Shown here: piece after piece, positions 48,090-57,096 of the stretch
Layout of the letters: every line of letters starts with the position of its first letter
How positions within the stretch are numbered: the first letter of the stretch is position 1
Assembly: GCA_002282445.1 (NCBI GenBank)
Contig: NCJK01000001.1
Coordinates: forward strand, 558,001-622,000
Origin: Burkholderiales bacterium 39-55-53
Lineage (GTDB): Bacteria > Pseudomonadota > Gammaproteobacteria > Burkholderiales > Burkholderiaceae_C
Direction of reading: 5' to 3'
Length of the DNA: 64,000 nucleotides
Position numbers and translations under genes: made by a program
The notes under the pieces: model-generated
Database searches by the model: none
What the model was told of the DNA's origin: nothing
What the model saw: the letters and a program-made list of their open reading frames with translations, nothing else

Positions 48090-48911
48090 TTAAATCAGCT
48101 TATCCAACCAAAAACGCCACCATGGCTTCTTACCTTGTTGCGTTGAGTCTTCGTCATCATCTTTCAGACGGAAATAAGGCAACAGCAAATCTTCCATCGA
48201 ATAAAAGCCTTTGCTTTTGCCTTGCAGCTGCTCGACCGCAAACACAATGCCGTTACCAAATGCTTCGCGTGAAATCGACTCATGCTTTAAACGCACGGTT
48301 TGGTATGGGAAACCAAACAAAATTTCATGCGTGCCAATGATGCCGCCCGCACGAATGGTTTTGATTTGGCTCTCGTCCAGGTCTAGCTGCTTGGCAATGA
48401 CCTTGGCCGTGCCCGACACCTCAGGCTTGAGTTTGAAATGCTCTTCAATGATTTCAATGTCGGTGTACGGCGCGATGTTCTTCAAAATCTTGGCCGAAAT
48501 CATCAAAAAGTTAATGCCCAGCGTGATGTTGGGCGAGTGCATGACCACTGTCTGCGAAGCCAGTGCCTTGAGGCGCTCCATCGTTGCTGGCTCGTACTGC
48601 GACACCGCGCTGATGATGGTGATGCCGCGCTTGGCCGCCGCTTCGCCGTAATAGCTCAAACCCGAATCGCCCGAAAAGTCGATGATCACATCCACCGGCT
48701 TTTGGTCCAGCAAATTGGCCGCTGTGAATTCAGCCTTCGACAAAATCAATCCAGGCTGATCAGATTTGATGCCCAAAAACTCAGGTACCGATCGGTGCTC
48801 CAGCACGTGCGACTGACGCACCACCCACTGCAGTTGAGTGACCTCTGAATCCAACAACACTGACGCAACAGCCCTGCCCGTTTTTCCAAAACCAATTAAT
48901 CCAACGCGCAT
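48090..48911 (-). CDS. DapB-like dihydrodipicolinate reductase fold protein
   Basis: A 273-residue protein with the Rossmann motif GLIGFGKTGRAV (about 4-15) and the DapB segments VDVIIDFS, SAVSQYEP-like SGTTG replacement, HSPNITLGINFLM and the EIIEEHFKLKPEVSGTAK loop. The order matches dihydrodipicolinate reductase, but the usual G-T-T-G and SANMSLG signatures are altered, and a basic, aromatic C-terminal tail (KKPWWRFW) follows. It may be a paralogue rather than the lysine-pathway enzyme. Confidence 0.7.
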   Translation of the reverse strand: MRVGLIGFGKTGRAVASVLLDSEVTQLQWVVRQSHVLEHRSVPEFLGIKSDQPGLILSKAEFTAANLLDQKPVDVIIDFSGDSGLSYYGEAAAKRGITIISAVSQYEPATMERLKALASQTVVMHSPNITLGINFLMISAKILKNIAPYTDIEIIEEHFKLKPEVSGTAKVIAKQLDLDESQIKTIRAGGIIGTHEILFGFPYQTVRLKHESISREAFGNGIVFAVEQLQGKSKGFYSMEDLLLPYFRLKDDDEDSTQQGKKPWWRFWLDKLI

Positions 48912-48936
48912 GCTGCACCTCCGTCAAGTAAAAAAA

Positions 48937-50196
48937 TCACAACCAAAGCAAGGCCGCCATGGCGACCAGCGTAGGGATCAATGCGCCAAACAACAAACCG
49001 CCTGCGCCTATTGAGGCATCGGCAAAGCCCGCCCGTAATAGCGCCACGCCCGCAGGGTTGGGCGCATTGGCAATCACGGTCAAGCCGCCGCCTGCCACAG
49101 CGCCCGCCACCAAGCTGTACTTGGCTTCGTCAGAAATATCCAAAATCAGCGAGCCCAAATACGTCAGAGCGGCGTTGTCAGTGAATGCCGTCAGCACCGT
49201 GGTTCCGTAGAACAACATCTGCGGGTCCATGGTCGACACAATGGGTTGCAGCCACCACTGCTGCATGCCGCCCAACACCACCAAGCCCGCCAAGAAAAAG
49301 CCGACCAGCAAGGCTTCTTTGAGAATCAGCGGGTTTTGGTAGCGCTCATAGGCTTGTGCAAAGCCCATGAACATCACAAACAACCCAATGAATGCCACGG
49401 GGTAATGCGCCAAAGCCACCACCGCCGCCAAAAAGCCCAAATGCACCAGCACGATGGACTTGGGGATGGGCTCAGACACCGCTGCCTCGTCTGCTGCGGT
49501 GTTCACGCCCAAGTGGTGGCGCAAAAAGTACACCGCCACAGTGGCGTTCACCAGCACCGCCAAGGCCGACTTCCAGCCAAACTGGGTAAACATAAAGGCG
49601 CTGTCCCAGTTCCACACATTAGCCACCATCAACACGGGCGGTGCGGCATACGAGGTGAGCGTGCCACCAATCGAAATGTTCACAAACAACACGCCCAAGG
49701 CCAAATACTTCACCCGCTCTGGCACTTCGGGTCGAAACACTTGGGGGGCCAACATCAGCGCGGCAACGGTCATGGCTGCGGGTTCAGTGATGGCCGAGCC
49801 CAACAAGGGAACCACACTCAAACACAGCCAAGCCTTGGCCAACGAAGCCCGCATGGGCATGAGGCGCGACAAGGCATCCACGGCAGAAATGACAAAGGTC
49901 AAGATGGGCTTGGACGCCGCCACCACCATCACCACAAACACAAACAGGGGCTCGGTGTATTGGCGCGACTCAGCATAGGCCAGCGCTTGCGTGCCGTCTT
50001 GCAGCCACGCCATGCACACGATCAGGACGATGGCCCAAAAGCCAAACACCACCTCGACTTCACCCAAGAGGTGAAACAAGCCAGCATGCTCAGGGTAACG
50101 ATGGGACAGCCGTTCAAAGAACTTGGCGGCAAAAGTATGAATCAGGGCAACTGCAAAAAGAAAGGCAGCCACCCACTCAATCGAAAAGGAGGTCAT
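48937..50196 (-). CDS. Putative Na+/H+ antiporter (Na_H_antiport_3 type)
   Basis: A 419-residue membrane protein with about 10-12 helices. The two half-motifs GSAITEPAAMTVAALM and TAFTDNAALTYLGSLI recall the ion-binding regions of NhaD/ArsB-type antiporters, and the whole sequence fits the putative antiporter family PF07399. Three codons were dropped from the longest frame to start at MTSFSIEW. It precedes the ion-channel island. Confidence 0.78.
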   Translation of the reverse strand: MTSFSIEWVAAFLFAVALIHTFAAKFFERLSHRYPEHAGLFHLLGEVEVVFGFWAIVLIVCMAWLQDGTQALAYAESRQYTEPLFVFVVMVVAASKPILTFVISAVDALSRLMPMRASLAKAWLCLSVVPLLGSAITEPAAMTVAALMLAPQVFRPEVPERVKYLALGVLFVNISIGGTLTSYAAPPVLMVANVWNWDSAFMFTQFGWKSALAVLVNATVAVYFLRHHLGVNTAADEAAVSEPIPKSIVLVHLGFLAAVVALAHYPVAFIGLFVMFMGFAQAYERYQNPLILKEALLVGFFLAGLVVLGGMQQWWLQPIVSTMDPQMLFYGTTVLTAFTDNAALTYLGSLILDISDEAKYSLVAGAVAGGGLTVIANAPNPAGVALLRAGFADASIGAGGLLFGALIPTLVAMAALLWL

Positions 50197-50205
50197 GGTC
50201 AACAC

Positions 50206-50494
50206 ACAGATTTTTCCGCGTGGCGGCCCGACCGACGCTAAACCTGTTGCAACACCTTTGAGACAACACCCGCGTCAAATTTTAGACGCTTTTAACCTTA
50301 GCGAACAAAAGCCTATTCTCGGTACGTTTTTTGAGCTCTTTTTCATGAATTTTCGACATCTACTCTAAAAACGCCCGAAAAAGCTATTGATTTTGTTGAT
50401 TTTCTGTTAATTTTATTTTTTCTGACACTGTATTGATTTTTGACAAATTGTCATATCATGCCCGCTGATTTTCATTTCAAAGAGGACTAAGCCC
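50206..50494. promoter_or_regulatory. AT-rich leader of the DUF1538 operon with a palindrome
   Basis: The 289-base gap before the DUF1538 gene is much richer in A and T than its neighbours. It contains the perfect palindrome TGACAA-A-TTGTCA at 50441-50453, overlapping a TTGACA-like element (50440-50445), and many T-tracts. A strong promoter with an operator is likely. RBS AGAGGA lies 12-17 bases before the start codon at 50495. Confidence 0.5.
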
Positions 50495-52240
50495 ATGGCG
50501 AAGAACATCCGATTTGGGGAGTACGTACAGGCCGTCACTGTCGACTCAAACACCATCAGCTACGACAAGCTGATGCCAAAACCCAAGCTAGACAAAAACG
50601 GCAAAGAGATCACCAGCAAGCCCGAAAAGCTTAAGTTAGCGGGTGCTGACATCGCAAACCTGTTGAAGCCCTACTTCAACACGCGTTTCATGGAGCAAGC
50701 CCGTGCTGTGGTGCCCTTGGCACTGTTTTTGGCGCTGTTCCAGTACATCGTGCTGCAACGCTCGGTGGCTGATGCCACATTGATCGGCGGCGGTTTGATC
50801 GCTGTGATGATCGGCTTGATGATCTTCATGGAAGGCCTCAAGCTCGGTTTGATGCCTTTCGGCGACATCATCGGTAGCAGCTTGCCCAAAAAGCTGCCTC
50901 TGCCAGGCGTGTTGACCATTGCCTTCTTGTTGGGCATTGGCTGTACCTACGCTGAACCCGCGATTGGTACTTTGCAGGTGGCTGGTCAAATTGTTGACCC
51001 ACAAAAAGCCCCTTACCTCTACACCATGCTGAACGCACATGCACCGATCACGGTGATGTTGGTTGGCTTGGGCGTGGGCGTGGCTGCGGTGCTCGGTACC
51101 GTGCGCTTCTTGTACGACTGGTCTTTGAAGCCTTTGATCTTCATTGCCTTGACACCTGGCGTTTTGCTGACCGCTTATTGCGCGTTGGACCCCGAACTGG
51201 CCACCATCGTGGGCTTGGCTTGGGACTGCGGCGCTGTGACCACCGGTCCAGTGACTGTGCCATTGGTCTTGGCCTTGGGTATTGGCGTGGCCAACTCAGG
51301 CGGTAAAGGTAGCGGCCAGTTGTCTGGTTTCGGTATCGTGACTTTGGCTTCCATCTTCCCAATCGTGGCGGTGTTGAGCTTGGGCATTTACCTGAAGTTC
51401 ACTGTGCCTGTGGCTGACATCTTGGCTGCTGCTGAAGCTTCTAAAGCTGCCGCTGCTGCTGTGACAAGCCCAGCTTGGACTGACGTGTCCCCTGGTTTGG
51501 ACATCATGATGGGCGTGCAAGCCATCGTGCCATTGGTCTTGTTCTTGTTGGTGGTGTTGTTTGCTGTGTTGCGCGAGAAATTGCCTAACGCCTTCATCAT
51601 CACTGCTGGTTTGTTCATGTGCGTCATCGGTATGTGTACCTTCAACGTGGGCTTGACCTACGGTTTGGCTGCCTTGGGCGCACAAACAGGTTCACTCATC
51701 CCAATCGCTTTCATTAGCTTGGATGGCTCACCAGCCTTGTACCCAGCTGCTGTGGGCATGTTCATCGCTGCTGCTTTTGCATGGTTGCTCGGTTACGCCG
51801 CCACCATGGCTGAGCCAGCATTGAACGCCTTGGGCGTGACTGTGCAAAACCTGACCAACGGTTCTTTCAAGAAATCCATGTTGATGTACGCCGTCGCCTT
51901 GGGCGTGGCCACCGGCATCATGTTGGGTGTGTTGAAACTGATCTTTGATTTCAACTTGTTGTACATCTTGGTCCCTGGCTATGCCATCGCTTTGGTGTTG
52001 ACCCTGTTGTCTTCTGAAGCGTTCGTGAACGTGGGCTGGGACAGCGCGGGTGTGACCACCGGTCCTGTGACCGTGCCTTTGGTCTTGGCCATGGGCCTGG
52101 GCTTCGGTAAGGCTGTGGGCGCATTGGAAGGCTTCGGCATCTTGGCCGCAGCGTCTATCGCACCAATTTGCTCAGTGCTCGCCTTGGGCGTGTACGTGGA
52201 ATGGAAAACCAAGCGCGAACTGAAAAACGCCGCTGCTTAA
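50495..52240 (+). CDS. DUF1538 integral membrane protein (duplicated domain), probable transporter
   Basis: A 581-residue protein. After a hydrophilic N-terminus (about 1-60) it has many helices in two homologous halves; each contains a GWDSAGVTTGPVTVPLVLA-type motif (first half AWDCGAVTTGPVTVPLVLA at about 244-262, second near residue 513) followed by a GFGI segment. The two-fold repeat with conserved Gly/Pro/Thr is typical of secondary transporters. Two PII-like genes follow at once. The substrate is unknown; the link with PII-like proteins recalls SbtA/SbtB-type pairs in which the PII-like protein gates transport. Confidence 0.82.
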   Translation: MAKNIRFGEYVQAVTVDSNTISYDKLMPKPKLDKNGKEITSKPEKLKLAGADIANLLKPYFNTRFMEQARAVVPLALFLALFQYIVLQRSVADATLIGGGLIAVMIGLMIFMEGLKLGLMPFGDIIGSSLPKKLPLPGVLTIAFLLGIGCTYAEPAIGTLQVAGQIVDPQKAPYLYTMLNAHAPITVMLVGLGVGVAAVLGTVRFLYDWSLKPLIFIALTPGVLLTAYCALDPELATIVGLAWDCGAVTTGPVTVPLVLALGIGVANSGGKGSGQLSGFGIVTLASIFPIVAVLSLGIYLKFTVPVADILAAAEASKAAAAAVTSPAWTDVSPGLDIMMGVQAIVPLVLFLLVVLFAVLREKLPNAFIITAGLFMCVIGMCTFNVGLTYGLAALGAQTGSLIPIAFISLDGSPALYPAAVGMFIAAAFAWLLGYAATMAEPALNALGVTVQNLTNGSFKKSMLMYAVALGVATGIMLGVLKLIFDFNLLYILVPGYAIALVLTLLSSEAFVNVGWDSAGVTTGPVTVPLVLAMGLGFGKAVGALEGFGILAAASIAPICSVLALGVYVEWKTKRELKNAAA

Positions 52241-52294
52241 ATCCAACCAAACATCGAACTGAACATTCATTTAAAGAATTCAAAGGGAAATCAA

Positions 52295-52648
52295 ATGGCT
52301 ACCAAACGTAAAGTAACCAACCTGACCGAAGTCGCAAACATCACATGTGTGGTGCAAAAAGGCTTGGCAGACACCATCAACCAATCATTGCTGGACATCG
52401 GCGTCCAAGGCACAACCGTGCATTACGGTGTGGGCACTGGCGTGCGTGAACGCATGGGCATCTTGGGTATTGCAGTGGACGTGGAACGCGAAATCTTGAG
52501 CGTGCTCGTTCCTTCAGACCAAGTCGATCGCATTTTCGAACGCATGTACTTGGCTGGCCGCTTGGACACACCAGGCATGGGCTACATCTATGTCACCCCA
52601 TTGCTTCAAGCTGCGACCTACATCCCTCCGCATTTGATTGATGCTTGA
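52295..52648 (+). CDS. PII-like signalling protein (first of two)
   Basis: A 117-residue protein with the ferredoxin-like PII fold: the segment NITCVVQKGLADTINQSLLD starts the domain, TTVHYGVGTGVRERMGILG is at the T-loop position, and PSDQVDRIFERMYLAGRLDT precedes a C-terminal strand. It is not GlnB/GlnK by its motifs (no uridylylation Tyr recognisable). Such proteins usually bind adenine nucleotides and control an adjacent membrane protein. Confidence 0.78.
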   Translation: MATKRKVTNLTEVANITCVVQKGLADTINQSLLDIGVQGTTVHYGVGTGVRERMGILGIAVDVEREILSVLVPSDQVDRIFERMYLAGRLDTPGMGYIYVTPLLQAATYIPPHLIDA

Positions 52649-52673
52649 GTGACCAACCGATAAGGTGATACAC

Positions 52674-53054
52674 ATGAGCAACGAACACATTGATCAACAA
52701 CCAGCTGTTCCACACATCAACTACACACGCTTGATCACTTGCGTGCTGTACGAAGGTGGCGCTGAGAAGCTGCTTGAAACACTGCACCACAAAGGTGTGA
52801 ACGAGGCTTTCTATTACGGCGTGCGTGGTAACCCCATCGGCCGTGCCTCAGAAGCATCTAGCCTGCCCGAGATCTCTAAAACAGAAATCGTGCAAGCTGT
52901 GGTCGCTGCTGACCAAGCGGACTACATCTACAACACGATCTACCACGACTTCCGCTTGGACATGCCAGGCGTCGGCACGATCACCGTCAACCGTCTGACT
53001 CGCTCGTCGCAGAACGTTCTGCCCGAGGGCATCGCGCACGAAGCTGCGCACTAA
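52674..53054 (+). CDS. PII-like signalling protein (second)
   Basis: A 126-residue protein, weakly similar to the first. After a flexible N-terminus, the domain starts TRLITCVLYEGGAEKLLETL, has FYYGVRGNPIGRASE in the T-loop region and VVAADQADYIYNTIYHDFRL, GVGTITVNRL later. The start at 52674 (MSNEHIDQ) is favoured over an in-frame Met three codons upstream. Two different PII-like proteins suggest a heteromeric regulator or two inputs. Confidence 0.75.
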   Translation: MSNEHIDQQPAVPHINYTRLITCVLYEGGAEKLLETLHHKGVNEAFYYGVRGNPIGRASEASSLPEISKTEIVQAVVAADQADYIYNTIYHDFRLDMPGVGTITVNRLTRSSQNVLPEGIAHEAAH

Positions 53055-53098
53055 GCCCATTCAGCAAATAAACAATTGAAAGATTTAAGGAGTTAATC

Positions 53099-53830
53099 AT
53101 GAGTGATGAAGCAAAAAATCGCGTCCAACGCAACAAGCGCCTGATTTTTGATGCCGAGGCCTATGTCCAATTCAACACAGCCCAAGTGCAAGCCACTCGC
53201 AGCCGTGTGGAAGAAAACATCACTGACGTGATGCAGGCTTACACGATTGCTGCCTCTGGCAACCGTGAACTCATCATGCGCGCGACCGAAGACGTGTACC
53301 GCAACCGCATCTTCATGTTGGAAAACCTGAAGACCACTTCTGAAGCTGAAGAAATTTTCCAACGCTCCATGATCAACCGCGCACGCATCGAAATGCTGGA
53401 CAACCGCAGCAAGATGAACCGCGAATTGCTCAAAGCGTCTGAAAACATGCTCGAAGCCATCAAGAACGTCAAAGCTGTCGCCAAGAACTTCTTGGACGTC
53501 TGCGAAAAAATGACGGACCATGTGGATGACGTGGCTGACGAAAACGCGCAACTGTTTGACGGCGAATTGCTGGCCAAGATGCACGCTGCTAGCCCCATCA
53601 GCAACGAGTCTCGCGTTTTGGAAAACTACGACATGGTTAATCTGATCCGTGACAACGCATTGGGCAACCGCAAAGTCATTCAAGCTTTGACCGACGCCAG
53701 CTTGGCTTTGGCTGAAGAATTGAGCGAGTTGCAAGACGAAGCCAACAGCCAACGCGACACCATCGTGTCCTTGCGCGAGAAGGTTGACGCCAACCAACAC
53801 CGTGTAGCTGACGACATCTTCAAACTCTAA
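53099..53830 (+). CDS. Coiled-coil protein of unknown function
   Basis: A 243-residue protein, nearly all helical with heptad-like repeats over about residues 15-240 and no signal peptide or membrane helix. It is rich in Glu, Asn and Arg. No domain is recognised. It is the last gene before a hairpin terminator and belongs to the operon with the PII-like proteins, so it could be a scaffold or an effector. Confidence 0.75.
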   Translation: MSDEAKNRVQRNKRLIFDAEAYVQFNTAQVQATRSRVEENITDVMQAYTIAASGNRELIMRATEDVYRNRIFMLENLKTTSEAEEIFQRSMINRARIEMLDNRSKMNRELLKASENMLEAIKNVKAVAKNFLDVCEKMTDHVDDVADENAQLFDGELLAKMHAASPISNESRVLENYDMVNLIRDNALGNRKVIQALTDASLALAEELSELQDEANSQRDTIVSLREKVDANQHRVADDIFKL

Positions 53831-53852
53831 GCCCTCACCGGCCTAGTCCCTA

Positions 53853-53886
53853 AAGAAGCAATCACATGTGATTGCTTCTTTTTTTC
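53853..53886 (+). terminator. Rho-independent terminator after the coiled-coil gene
   Basis: The palindrome AGAAGCAATCACATGTGATTGCTTCT (53854-53879) is followed by a T-run. It splits the DUF1538/PII set from the channel genes, which begin 32 bases later. Confidence 0.85.
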
Positions 53887-53910
53887 CCCAACCCCTTTCT
53901 TTGCCGCCCC

Positions 53911-54816
53911 ATGCGCCCCCCTTTACGACAAGTCGTGATGGACGTCCTTGATGGATCGCCCAACTACAAAGCTAGCCGATACGTAGAGTGGCTCATCACC
54001 ATCGTGGTGTTGACCAACTGCTCCGCTGTGATTTTGGACTCAGTGCCCGAAATACATGCCGAGTACAAAGATTTTTTCCATGAATTTGAGTTTTGGAGTG
54101 TGATGTTTTTCACACTCGAATACGTTTTGCGCGTGTGGTCGCTAGGCGCCAAGTTTGCCGACAGCGAATGGCGTGGACGCCGCCAGTACATCTTCAGCCC
54201 GTTTGGCCTGATTGATTTCTTTGCCACCATGCCGCATTACTTGCACATCTTCTTCCCGACGCTCGACTTGCGCATCTTGCGCGTGTTGCGACTGCTGCGG
54301 GTGCTCAAGCTGTCCAAGTACAACACAGCCCTGCAAGACCTTTTCCATGCGGTGTACTCTGAGCGCAAAGCCTTTGGCTCTGCCGCGTTCTTGCTGACCA
54401 TTGCCACAGTCGTGTCTGCGTCACTCATGCATTTTGCTGAAGGCCACCATCAGCCCGAGTTCTTTGGCACGATTCCGCATTCCATTTACTGGGCCATCGT
54501 CACCATCACCTCAGGCTACGGCAACGTCGACCCGATGACCAAAGCAGGCGAAGCCATTGCGCTGATCACCGGCTTCTTGGGCGTGTGTATGGCGGCCATC
54601 ATGACCGGTATCGTGGCCTCGGCCTTCTCGAACCAAGTGGCACGTAAGAAAGCGGCTTTTGAGGCCCAACTGCGTGAAATCTTCAAAGACGGCAATATGT
54701 CTGAAGAAGAGGAAGCCTCTCTCAAACGCCTGCAAGCACACTACCGCCTCACCGATGAGCAAGTTCAAGCGATGCTGCAACGTGCACAGAGCAAAACAGC
54801 GGGAGTACGTTCATGA
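53911..54816 (+). CDS. Voltage-gated ion channel with SGYGN filter (first of an overlapping pair)
   Basis: A 301-residue six-helix channel. S4 has Arg at every third position (DLRILRVLRLLRVLKLSK, about 119-136). The pore loop reads TITSGYGNVDP at 198-208, where potassium channels have TVGYGD: the second position is Ser and the last Asp is Asn. After S6, a cytosolic tail (about 250-295) reads LREIFKDGNMSEEEEASL and resembles the helical TerB-like or EF-hand-like pattern. ATG 53911 was taken as start since the longer frame would overlap the terminator. Ion selectivity is not evident. It overlaps the next gene by 4 bases. Confidence 0.8.
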   Translation: MRPPLRQVVMDVLDGSPNYKASRYVEWLITIVVLTNCSAVILDSVPEIHAEYKDFFHEFEFWSVMFFTLEYVLRVWSLGAKFADSEWRGRRQYIFSPFGLIDFFATMPHYLHIFFPTLDLRILRVLRLLRVLKLSKYNTALQDLFHAVYSERKAFGSAAFLLTIATVVSASLMHFAEGHHQPEFFGTIPHSIYWAIVTITSGYGNVDPMTKAGEAIALITGFLGVCMAAIMTGIVASAFSNQVARKKAAFEAQLREIFKDGNMSEEEEASLKRLQAHYRLTDEQVQAMLQRAQSKTAGVRS

Positions 54817-55787
54817 CCGAAACGAACGCAACTCGCACTCCTACGATGTTTCAACGGATTCAACGCCGTACCTACGAAATCGTCGATGGCGAAGTGCCAG
54901 ATAAATACAGCCAAGCTCTAGAGGTGTTCATTGCCTTGCTTGTGATTGCCAACGTGATTGGCATCATCTTGGAGTCTGTGCCCGAAATTCACGACCAATA
55001 TGCGTCTCAGTTCCATTACTTTGACATGTTCAGCGTGATCGTGTTCTCAATCGAGTACTTGGTCCGTGTGTGGTCCTACGGCGCTAAATATTGCGAGAAC
55101 GGCGCACCCATGACTTTCGAGAAGTCATGCAGTGGCCGCAAAGCCTACATCTTTAGCTTCTACGGCATCATCGACTTCTTGAGCACGGTTCCGTTCTACC
55201 TGCAGCTGCTGTTCCCAGGCGCTGACTTGCGCGTACTGCGCATGTTCCGCTTGCTGCGTATTTTCAAACTCTCACGCTACAACAGCGCGTTTGATGACAT
55301 GGTGGCAGCCGTCAAAGCCGAACGTGACTCTTTCTCGTCGGCTGTGTTCTTGATGTTCATTGCTTGCTTGTTGTTCTCCTCGCTGATTTACATCATCGAA
55401 GGCACAGACCAGCCTGAGGTGTTCCCATCCATCCCTGCAGCGATGCATTGGTTCATGATCACCATCATTTCTGGCTGGGGTAACGTGGACCCCGTCACCT
55501 TTGTGGGCTCGATCTTGGTGATCTGCACGCAAATCCTGTCGATCGCGCTGGCCGCCATTTTGACGGGTGTGGTGGCAACTGCCTACACCGCGCAAGTCGA
55601 ACGCCGCGAAGCCCTGTATGAAATGGAGCTACGTGAGATTTTGGCTGACGGTATAGTGACCCCTGAAGAGCAGAAGAAACTCAAACTCATGCAAGCCAAA
55701 TTTGGCATGTCGGACGATCAAGTGGAATCCTTGATCGTTCAAATGGAAGAGGAAAAACGGCTCTCTGGCAATCACCAAAACTCCTAG
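54813..55787 (+). CDS. Voltage-gated ion channel with SGWGN filter (second of the pair)
   Basis: A 324-residue paralogue of the upstream channel. S4 is ADLRVLRMFRLLRIFKLSRYN (138-157 region), and the pore is TIISGWGNVDP at 217-227, with Trp in place of the filter Tyr. The tail (LREILADGIVTPEEQKKLKL and later GMSDDQVESL) is similar to that of the first channel. Translation is coupled to the first by an ATGA overlap, so equal production and heteromeric assembly are plausible. Confidence 0.82.
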   Translation: MTETNATRTPTMFQRIQRRTYEIVDGEVPDKYSQALEVFIALLVIANVIGIILESVPEIHDQYASQFHYFDMFSVIVFSIEYLVRVWSYGAKYCENGAPMTFEKSCSGRKAYIFSFYGIIDFLSTVPFYLQLLFPGADLRVLRMFRLLRIFKLSRYNSAFDDMVAAVKAERDSFSSAVFLMFIACLLFSSLIYIIEGTDQPEVFPSIPAAMHWFMITIISGWGNVDPVTFVGSILVICTQILSIALAAILTGVVATAYTAQVERREALYEMELREILADGIVTPEEQKKLKLMQAKFGMSDDQVESLIVQMEEEKRLSGNHQNS

Positions 55788-55792
55788 AACAC

Positions 55793-57076
55793 ATGAACAA
55801 ACTCCTGCGCCGCACTTTTGACTACTTCTTAATTGCGCTAGGCCCCATTTGGGTCGCCTTGGCCATGTATGTGTTAGCCAAAGGCGAGGCATGGGCGTTG
55901 GGTTGGAACCGTGTGCTGTTTGACAGCAACCCGTATTGGATGTTGGTGGTCATGCCTTTGGGCTTTGCCCTAATTCGCTACAGCACCATGAAGCTGGCCC
56001 CACAGGCGGCAGGCAGCGGTATTCCGCAAGTCATGGCCGTGATTCAAATGGGCCGTGTGCGCACCTATTTGAATACGCTGATTTCGCCAATTCAGGCGGT
56101 GTTCAAAACCATTTTTGTCATCATTGGCATGCTGTGCGGCGCATCGATCGGTCGTGAAGGCCCTGCCGTGCAAATTGGTGCGGCCATCATGGCCAACTGG
56201 AGCATGAATGCGGTGCGCCGTATTCGCGTGGATGCACGCACCTTGGTCATCATTGGTGGAGCGGCTGGTTTGGCCTCTGCGTTCACCACACCGTTGGCTG
56301 GTGCGATGTATGCCTTTGAAGAGCTGGGCTCTCGCCGCCACTTCCGCTCACGCGCGTTTGCGGTGTTGTGCATTGTGTTGTCGGCTTGGGCTAGCTACCG
56401 CTTGTTTGACGGCTACTCGCCGCTCGCCTTGAACGTGCCTGTGCCTGCACTACCCACCGTGGGCGTGCTGGTTGTCCTGTGTGTTTTGTGTGGCCTGCTG
56501 GCCGGAGCCATGACATGGATCATGGGCTTTGGTTTGCCACGCTTCATGCCCAAGACCAACACGCCTTTGCAAGCGGCTGGTTTGGCTGCTGCTGTGGGTT
56601 TGCTGCTGGCGATCTTGGCCATCGTGACCCAAGGCCTGACCCTAGGCAGCGGCAACGGCGTGGCTTACCAAATGCTCAACCTTGACCCCGCGCAAGACCA
56701 AACCACAGGCTTTGGTTTGTTGAAATGGTTGTCCACCACGCTGAGCTTTGCCACGGGCATTCCAGGCGGCATCTTGGCCCCATCACTGTCGATTGGTGCG
56801 GGTGTGGGCCAAGACTTCTCGCTCTACTTTGTGGATGGCCAAGACCGCGTGTTTTTGATCGCGGCAGGCATGGCTGCATTTTTAGCCGGCGTGATTCAAG
56901 CCCCACTCACTGCCACCTTGGTGGTGGTTGAAATGACCGGCATGTACGACCACATCTTGGCCATGCTGATCATGAGCTTTTTGGCCAGCTGGTCTGCTCA
57001 TTTGCTGTGCCGCACCAGTTTGTATCAGGTGTTGATGATGCGACTCATCCCCACCCCGCCCCCTGCTAAACCCTGA
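55793..57076 (+). CDS. ClC-family chloride channel/antiporter
   Basis: A 427-residue membrane protein. The anion-pathway motifs GSGIPQ (about 73), GREGPAVQIGA (with the gating Glu) and GIPGGILAPSLSIGAG are all present. Whether it is a channel or an H+-coupled exchanger cannot be told; the internal proton-glutamate position would decide. It starts five bases after the SGWGN channel gene and is likely in the same transcript. Confidence 0.92.
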   Translation: MNKLLRRTFDYFLIALGPIWVALAMYVLAKGEAWALGWNRVLFDSNPYWMLVVMPLGFALIRYSTMKLAPQAAGSGIPQVMAVIQMGRVRTYLNTLISPIQAVFKTIFVIIGMLCGASIGREGPAVQIGAAIMANWSMNAVRRIRVDARTLVIIGGAAGLASAFTTPLAGAMYAFEELGSRRHFRSRAFAVLCIVLSAWASYRLFDGYSPLALNVPVPALPTVGVLVVLCVLCGLLAGAMTWIMGFGLPRFMPKTNTPLQAAGLAAAVGLLLAILAIVTQGLTLGSGNGVAYQMLNLDPAQDQTTGFGLLKWLSTTLSFATGIPGGILAPSLSIGAGVGQDFSLYFVDGQDRVFLIAAGMAAFLAGVIQAPLTATLVVVEMTGMYDHILAMLIMSFLASWSAHLLCRTSLYQVLMMRLIPTPPPAKP

Positions 57077-57096
57077 CATTTTTAAGAGGACAACAA

